64,000 nt of DNA from Gongronella butleri (taxonomy: Eukaryota; Mucoromycota; Mucoromycetes; Mucorales; Cunninghamellaceae), in NCBI GenBank assembly GCA_025201375.1, contig JAIWZP010000004.1:1089078-1153077 (forward strand), read 5' to 3'. The position numbers and the translations under genes were made by a program. Of the stretch, positions 57,078 to 64,000 are shown piece by piece. Position 1 is the stretch's first letter. Each line of letters starts with the position of its first letter. Under the pieces are notes generated by a model. The model saw only the letters and a program-made list of their open reading frames with translations. It was not told where the DNA came from and searched no databases.

Positions 57078-57080
57078 CCA

Positions 57081-58640
57081 TACGGTAGTTTTTGACTCCT
57101 CTCTTTTCAGAAAGAAATTAAAACTCAGAGGTCAAACAGGTCGTTCCGCGAGCGACTTGACATTGCTAAAATTTTGGCCGTAACACATTTTTCAATACTG
57201 TAAATCATTTCGCGGTAAAATCATGCTTCAATCACCACCAAACTTGACATCCTTTATTTTTTAGCGCTCCTCTTGTCAAGAAAAATAAAAACCACAGGTC
57301 GCTCTGGCCGTTGTCGAAACATGCACTGATTTCACGATTTTTCACAAATGGCAATATTGACTGCCACAAACCATAATTGGCTCGGCGCCAAAATTAGCCA
57401 TTAGGTAGTTTTGGCACGTCAACTTATAAAGAAACTTTAAAACCAGTGGGTGATTAGGCTGTTGTTGGCAATTTATAAAATTTTGGCATTTTTTCATGGT
57501 TTTCACCAATCTAGTCTTAAGGATCACAAACCATGGATTGATTGTCCCTCCAAATCTACAAGTTATTACAGTATGTTACTGTATTTCGGATCCTTACCGG
57601 TATTTCCCTAAAAACGCTTAAAAATCAGAGGTCGACTTGGGCGTTGGGCAGATGAATCCAAAATGTCGTTACAGTATTTTCACAAATTTAACACAGGGGC
57701 TCAAAATATTTTGTGGATCGCCATGATGCAAATGGCACCGGTCGAAAGAGACACACTTGACTGTCATTTCCGGATTGCTTGTTCGCCCGATGAACGAACT
57801 TTGCACGCTTGCAAAAGTCGATCAAACATTGGATTAATTTTCAAACTCACTTTTCTCGACAACGGCAAAAACAACCAACAGCGCTTTTAACGTGTCGTAA
57901 GAAGCCGTTGAATCTCTATCGAATGAGTCAGTTTCATCAATGGATGGCTAAAACTCACAGAGAAACTTCACTTTTCCATCAAAATCTTTGATCGTGCTTT
58001 GCTCGACAACGGTCTAATAAACCTGTGATTTTTATTTCAGTTTTACTAAAAACAGGGATGCAAAGCATCTAATGGGATGAGTTGCAGTGCGCTAGCTTGG
58101 GTTTGGCTTTTTGGATCGGTCATTTCACCAGGCTCCAGCCCACTCATCAGCGCATAAAATTGTGCAAAATAAAAAAATAAAAAAATAGGAAAAAAAAATT
58201 CCATGCATTCCACATACTGTACCTTAATTTGGAAGTGTCAAACCTTAAATTTTTGCAAAAAATCTTGGCCAAAGTAGGCACTTTTCTCAGTCGATCGCCG
58301 TTCATGCGTCACTCTTTGCGCATTTTTCTCAAGTTGGGGCGATCTGGCATTTTGTCTGCCAATAGCAAATTGTCGGAGTTGCCTGTTTGGGATGCGTTGA
58401 TCACTCGGAGTTTGAAATTTTCCAAAATTGGCCTTTTCTGAGATTGAAATGTGTGACCCCTGAGTGACCCCTGAATTTTTCAAAAGTGGTCGTAGCGCTT
58501 TGGGGGTTTAAGCTTTTTTGTTGTAAACTTTGCGTTGAATTCGATGCGGCTATATTTGAGCGGGGTCGACCATGCAGATGACGAGATGAATGCAAAACAG
58601 TACAAATACAGTAGAAAGTTTTCGGAATTTTCGAATCCAA
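57081..58640 (+). repeat. Dispersed repeat family B, copy 2 (right part)
   Basis: Collinear with 28230-29395 plus 30064-30750. It lacks the MITE and the solo LTR of copy 1 but carries heptamers at 57196, 57567, 57577, 57670, 58215 and 58607 and a TACCGGTA at 57595-57602. Confidence 0.75.
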
Positions 58641-59226
58641 AAAAATTGGACGGGTTCGTCTTGAGCAATGGACCGTAGTTTAAGCCGTGACGCGTTTTAC
58701 ATTGGTGGGCAAGTAATAAGCTGTAAAAAAAATTCTGGAGGCACAGCAGGCCGACAAAGTCTAAAAAACACGCTCTTTGGATTTTAAAAGGTAAACGTGC
58801 ACGTTTTTGTGCAGTGTATGATAGCGCGATGTTTCAGACATTATTAAAATGATACTGAGCACAGTATGATACAGTAGCACGCGTCAGTTTCTGTCCAGTG
58901 AGATTGAAACCTGGACAGATCAGTCATCATTATTATACTGTATTTGTGGTGAAAATCGCATTTACTGTCTAATTTTTTTAATTGGAGACAAGGAATTACA
59001 GTAAAGGTCTGAAGACAGTGCATGAAAAAAATGGTGGCGCATGTTTGTGAGCTGCCCTTTGCCGCTTTGAGTACGCGCATTGGAAAAGATCCTCTAGAAA
59101 TGCTTATTGTGATTTCTTTTTGTCTCTCTCCAACGTCTGGACGGATGCATGGATCGCATCATCATCTTCTTGATCTGATTTATTATCAAGTTTAATAAAA
59201 AGTAGCTATTCACGTTGTGTCGTTGT
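58641..59226. other. Intergenic, 3' side of recombinase gene
   Basis: Contains TACWGTA at 58870, 58937 and 58997. No gene seen. Confidence 0.45.
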
Positions 59227-61804
59227 CTAATGTTTATGGGAAAGGCGGGACCGGCTGGAAGCAGACTCGCGGCGCTGCTTGTCCAAAAAATAATCAAATG
59301 CGCGTTCGTCAAAATGGACGCCATGGTCAGTGAACAGGATGTCTTGAATCAATTTCAAAGAGAGTGTTTTGCTTGTGTCGCATGGATCAGGATGCGCAGC
59401 TTGGACGTGACTCATGAAGCTATCGCGCGTGATCTCAGTCCAATGCATTTTGCACGCCGGGCAAGTGATGTTTTGCCGCAGATCGCGTGCGCGACCTCCG
59501 GAAAATCCAGCCTGACGCGACAGCTTCATAATATTGGTATGCGCTCCAGCTCGGGTGCCTTCAGAAGGTGGGTAGCTTGCATCTGTCCAATAGGGCGACC
59601 GCAGAGATGACACCAAGTGCTGCAGCAATGTGACGTACCCGCTAAAGGTGTTTCCATCACTTAACGTCGAGTCATCCACGCACAGCTTGCACTTGCTGGG
59701 CCCCACAATCTTTTCATTCAACGTAAGAAGGCGCCGCAGCATTTTGAAGCGCGGGTGCTCACGCTGTGGGCCCAGAGTCGCCTTGGCCGACGATGTGGCC
59801 AGAGAATCGGCATCGCCATTGCAGTCGGCAGTGTCAAATTCCACATCCATCTCATCGTTTTCTTGTTCCTCAGTGGCAGGTTTGATTTCTAGGGGGGAAA
59901 AAGAAATAGTCAGCGTGCAAAAAAAAAAAAAAAAAAAAAAAAAGGCATGCGTACTTTTGTTGTGTCTTGAAGCCAAATCAAAGGCTACGCGCTTTCTGGT
60001 CGCAGGCTCAGCATCATTTTTTGCAGGTGACTTGCGCGATGACTGCTGCTGTCGCTCTTGATTCAGGCGCTGCAATTTGTCTGCCATAGCTTTGCGTGAC
60101 AGCCGAGCAACACGATTTGTACGCTGACGGAAAAGACGATGCCAGACGACTGCCTCTTCCTCATTCAGGATGGCCAGGTCAAAATCAACATCATATTTTT
60201 GTTCCATGGCCAATTTGAACCGTTCCATAGCTAGGTCCTCCGTGGTCAGCTTGTCAAGCACCAATGCCTTTCTTTCCTCGGTTGTCAGGTGGCGATCATT
60301 GTAATCGGCCAGAGAAATATTGCCCTGTAGGAGCTGCAGCCCATCGTCGCCAAAATAAGACATCTTGTCGTCGACCATGAGCGCCGTCGCGTCCAATTGA
60401 GCAGCTACGGCCTGGATGACTTTAAGTTGAGCGCGAGAACCTGGTGCGAGTCCCGTCATGCCGCTTGCTAGTTCGGACGGCAGCTGTCGCGTGGCAGTCA
60501 GCATGAATCCGCGCCGGACACTATCTGAATTTACATCACCGACAAGATTCCCGTGCTTGAGCAGCTTGGCAATGGCGCGTGAAGCATAGCTGGTGTTCCA
60601 CACGGTGTTTGTCAGCGCCGCTGCTGTGCCTTCGTGCTCAGACTCGCAGAATACGGGCATATCGCACCACTCGGGCTTGATCACGAATTGCACCTGATCA
60701 GACGCGTACCAGTCATCGCAAGACACAGCAGCTGCGCCGCGCAACGTTGCAAGCACCATGAGCATCAAAGGAAGATCCATCGTTGCAGCAAATTCGGCCG
60801 TCCCCGGCGAACAAATTGCGCGCACAAACTCTTGATCGCGTGTATTGACAACACGCTCAAGGACGTTGACGCGATACAATTGAAGACGACACATAAGAAC
60901 ATCCCCCTGATCATCTTGACCTTGCCTTAGAATTGTCACATCCTTCAAAAGAAAAGAAAAAAAGCAAGAAAAAAAGGGGATGAGACAACACTTTTGAAAT
61001 TGTTCCCGTTAAGAGTGCTTTTCGTACCTTCCACGTCAACGATCGCCATTCGTCTTTCAAAACCTTATGGCTGGGCATCAAGTTTCCTAGACGCACACCA
61101 GTGTAAAAGATTGTCAAAATGAGCGCGATCAGCTGGATCTGGTATGCGACATTGCGGTGCACCACGGGGTCGAGCAAGGACGTTTTGATCGCATGGTTCA
61201 ATTCGATCTTTGTGACGATTCTTTTGGGCCGACCGGTATTAGACAAGATGCCTTTTTCAACGAGAGCAAATAGACAATTGTGATAGGCGTCCCTAAGCGG
61301 ACTCAGTGTGTCAATGCCCTTGGACGCAGCCTGCAGAGAACAATGAGTTTGCAATCACTCTCTTTTTTTTATCTGCCTTACAATCATGCACAAATGGCGG
61401 AAATCTTTGCGAAATGTAATCAGCTGTGGTTGACCAGCCCTCTGTGATTTTTTCATGGTACGATGGCGAAAGAGCGCGTAGCGGACAAGCATGTCTAAAG
61501 TATACATGGCTCAGAACCGCCCGTTTTTCCTATTTTTTTTTTTTTTTTTTGACATACTCAATGTAAAATTGGCTGGGTCCCAAGGATCGGGCATGTTGTA
61601 CGCGTGGCAAAAAGTTTCCCACTGGCAACTGGTAATCATTAATGCGTGCTGTGTCAATGGCCCATGATCTGGCCGAGGCGCCATCACATCACCAGCTTGG
61701 GCATCAATGTCACGCCGCACAGCATCCAAATCCATGGCGGCGCAGATGTCTTTACCGCGTTCCAGGAGACGAGCGCGTTCTTGCTCAATGAATTGAGCGG
61801 ACAT
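59227..61804 (-). CDS. DUF3435/Crypton-like tyrosine recombinase-related protein with zinc-finger tail
   Basis: Five exons: 61804-61558, 61494-61382, 61330-61028, 60942-59955 and 59888-59227, giving 770 residues with no stop or frameshift. A helical N-terminal domain (WDPANFTLS, RYALFRHRTM, LITFRKDFRHL) precedes a recombinase-like core: LIALILTIFYTGVRLGNLMP with the first Arg, WRSLTWKDVTILR, DLPLMLMVLATLRGAAAVS, DDWYASDQVQFVIKPEW, and SDSVRRGFMLTATRQLPSEL in the box II place, where HxxR is expected but Ser stands for His. The pattern resembles fungal DUF3435/Crypton proteins. The C-terminal third carries possible zinc ligands (CKLC; CPACKMHW ... SHVQAAH). Being spliced and open, it could be a recently active element or a domesticated gene. 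No flanking element ends were recognised. Confidence 0.6.
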
Positions 61805-61856
61805 GTTACGAAAAAAAAGTGAATCAAATGAAAAAGAGCGCCTACACTCAAAAAAA

Positions 61857-61887
<31 letters not shown>

Positions 61888-62233
61888 AACAATGAAATGA
61901 AATGGAAAAGAAAAGAGACAAAGAGAATAAAAAGGGGTTGCTCGTTTGCATTTTAGAATTCAGACACCGCTGCTCATTTTGGCATGAACCTTGCACTAGC
62001 AAAAAAAAAGAAACAGGCATTGACGAGCTCTGAGATTTCATTGTTTGAAAAAGGCGAGTCAATTTGATCCCACCTCGAAAAAAAAAAAAAAAGGTATGCA
62101 GGCATAACGAACGGCTATTTGTCGCGGTGCAACAATCAAAAAAGGCATTAGGTCACCCTGACAACAATGCATCACTCTCTGCCATTAAAAAAAAAAAAAG
62201 GGGGAGCCAAAAAAGCCAAAAAAAAGAATCTTT
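61805..62233. other. Intergenic between recombinase gene and tRNA-His
   Basis: A runs (61851-61876, 62079-62092, 62187-62199). The A run at 62219-62225 gives, on the minus strand, the T-rich pol III stop just after the tRNA. Confidence 0.5.
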
Positions 62234-62303
62234 GCCGGAGCTGAGAATCGAACTCAGGTTAACACGGCCACAACGTGGTGTGATGCCACTACACTACTCC
62301 GGC
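62234..62303 (-). tRNA. tRNA-His(GTG)
   Basis: 70 nt, no intron. Acceptor stem GCCGGAG pairs with CTCCGGC; D stem GTGT/ACAC; anticodon stem CACG/CGTG with loop TTGTGGC, so anticodon GTG; T arm CTGAG-TTCGATT-CTCAG. A T-rich stretch follows on the minus strand. The extra 5' G of tRNA-His would be added after transcription. Confidence 0.95.
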
Positions 62304-63414
62304 TCGATGAAAATTTCAATGAGGAGAATATTTTGGCCCTTCTGTAAAAAAAATTAGCCTGAAAATTAGCACCAGAGGCATCTTTAACAGACATTAAGGT
62401 GCTCAATGTTTTATTTAGAGGCGATTGAAATCAAATCTGAGCGATTTCTGCCGCGATTAGCCTCAGCAAAGGGTAAAGGAGCGCCATTTAAGACTACAGT
62501 CAAATGACGCTCTCTGTCTCTTTGTTTGCTCTGGAGTGTCCGTTTTGGTCATTGAACGTGCTCGTTCGCCTCGCATTCATGATGCTCTGTGGTAGTGAGC
62601 AGCGTGCTGGCCTTTCCATGTGATTTAAAGGCAGAACTGATCGTTTTCGAGAATTGGCGTGAAGTCAACTTGGCGACGCCACATGACATCAAGGATTTTC
62701 TACGAGTTCGCGGTCGTCATGTCGCGCAAGGGCGTTTTCTTATTGTTTTTTTTTTTTTCTTACTGAATTTGCGATTTACGAGCCGCTTGACCCTACAGTA
62801 TCATGACCATCATTTTGCGCTTTTTTACGTTTGTCGATGATTATCATAATGACAATACGACTTGTTCCCTTTTTTTTTTTATCATTCCACAAAAACCGAT
62901 CATCACCACGTACTGCAATTCTGAGAGTCGAGAATCGGTCCGAATATCTAAAAATACACTTTACAGCCGTATTCATACACGAATACTGCATCGACAGCCA
63001 TTGCAACACAAAATACAGCTGATTTAGCGACAAAGATTGTGCCCCATGAATGCGCGACTGGCGACGCTCCACCTTCCTAATAAGGCAAGTCCAAGCCTAG
63101 AATTCTCAAGGCAAAGCGCGTTTTTTTTTTTTTTTTTTGGTCGCAATGGTCCATTGCGCCAAAAGGAAGCTTTCAAATAAGAATTGGAAGCGTGTATGAA
63201 CGGTAAAATGTGAAGATGGCCGAAAAAAAAACAAGGTCGATTGGTGCTGACAGGCGGACAATGTCGAAAACATTGACAAGTGCAGAACACTGTGTGTGGG
63301 GCGGGCTTTTGGCCATTTAAAAATGTCCCGCCTGGTGGGCTCGGCGTCCTTTTTACCTCTTTTTCTTCTCTGTCCTCCTTTCTTTTGTTCACCACCTAAT
63401 ACACTTTATAATAT
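62304..63414. other. Intergenic, no gene seen
   Basis: Short open frames only. TACAGTA at 62794-62800. T runs at 62747-62759 and 63121-63138. An ATAATATATG stretch lies at the start of the next gene. Confidence 0.45.
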
Positions 63415-64000
63415 ATGAACGGGTTGCCGGCCTCCCCACCTTTTAGACAGGACAACAGTCTTGTGGACAGGATGAATGAGCTTCACCTTGTTGATGACGA
63501 CAAACTCGCCGAGCGGCGGCGGCTCTTCTTTATGTTACTGCAGACTTACTTGGCTATCGACGACAAGTAAAGGCGCCTGAGTGTTGCAAAACGCGCAAAC
63601 ACGGGGTTCTAACATGTTTTTTTTTTTTTTTTTTGCTTCACGTCACCTCTAGAGAACTAATGGTTGCACGGACACTACACTTGCTCAACACACAAGGCTA
63701 TTATTTTGACGCGCTGCAGGTAAAAACCAACAATGGCGGTGCTTTGGCTTGGCATTGACGGCTCTTTTGATTTACCTTTTTTTTTCGCAGGTTCTCGACA
63801 TCATTCCGGACGATTGGCCAGTGGACCAGCTACAAGACTTTCTTGTGCACTCATTGCGTCGCTCGTTGCACGATACACGCGAAGGACAGGTCGTGCTAGC
63901 CATGAGTCGCGGTGAAAATCTGATGGTAAGCCGCTCGTTTGCCCCCTCCTCTTTTTTTTTTAACACGCGTCTCGGGCGCATGGACTCAATTGCTCTTTTT
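63415..64000 (+). CDS. Vps3/Vps39/TGFBRAP1-like protein, C-terminal-domain part (runs off window)
   Basis: Exons 63415-63566, 63653-63719 and 63791-63925, then a donor; the rest is outside the window. About 117 residues are visible: RLFFMLLQTYLAIDDK, ELMVARTLHLLNTQG then YYFDALQVLDIIPDDWP, and QDFLVHSLRRSLHDTREGQ followed by SRGENLM. This matches the late part of Vps39/Vps3/TGFBRAP1 proteins (the region with LPD-WP and FL-RSLR), which in the family lies after a large N-terminal CNH domain and helical repeats. Here an ATG with an in-frame stop just upstream (63408-63410) and no splice acceptor begins the frame directly in that region. So the gene is N-terminally short, or its upstream exons were lost or lie elsewhere. 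Known family role: CORVET/HOPS tethering at endosomes and vacuoles. Confidence 0.7.

Overview
The window looks like nuclear DNA of an early-diverging fungus, most like Mucoromycota; this is inferred from gene content and structure, not from a database match. About sixteen protein-coding genes are recognisable or plausible. Nearly all are cut by short GT-AG introns (roughly 50-150 bp), often with long A/T homopolymers beside the splice sites (runs of 41 and 46 A at 4136-4176 and 15982-16027). The gene set is fungal: Furry/Mor2/Tao3, Rli1, Gut2, Prp17, Siw14-type phosphatase, Bsd2/Ndfip, GPHR, EMC5, a UPF0014 transporter, a forkhead factor and a Ubp1/USP30-type protease. One tRNA-His(GTG) is present.

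Layout. 1-25,983 is gene-dense: a partial S4/RluA-like gene, GPHR, UPF0014, EMC5, the very large Furry homologue (8152-16735), an HD-domain nucleotidase, RLI1, a Bsd2-like gene divergent from a Siw14-like gene, and an intronless MDR oxidoreductase with a TATA box. 25,983-32,589 is a repeat graveyard with dispersed repeats, a foldback MITE, two solo LTRs with perfect 5-bp target duplications, and a DIRS-like retroelement fragment. 32,590-41,553 is genic: a protein with four HTH-like repeats, the USP gene, an NTF2-like gene, a low-complexity ORF and the forkhead gene. 41.5-44.9 kb is mostly repeat. PRP17 (44,880-46,993) is followed by about 4 kb of repeats, including a minisatellite and a tandem hairpin array. 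GUT2 follows (51,075-53,467), then repeats to 59.2 kb that carry a broken DIRS-like recombinase. Last come a multi-exon DUF3435/Crypton-like recombinase gene, tRNA-His, and the start of an N-terminally short Vps3/Vps39-type gene that leaves the window.

Main discovery. The repeat regions are peppered with the heptamers TACAGTA and TACTGTA; I counted 41 by eye against about 8 expected. Thirty-nine lie in three repeat blocks and none in an annotated host exon. Aligning duplicated repeats inside the window shows that many are exact 5-bp insertions at a TA: one copy has TA and its partner has TA-CAG-TA or TA-CTG-TA. This is the known excision footprint of Tc1/mariner transposons with CAG...CTG ends, of the Sleeping Beauty type. 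One such footprint breaks the frame of a retroelement at its conserved VDLF motif. A rarer TACCGGTA scar behaves the same way. No intact donor element was recognised here, so the window appears to record intense past excision by cut-and-paste elements.
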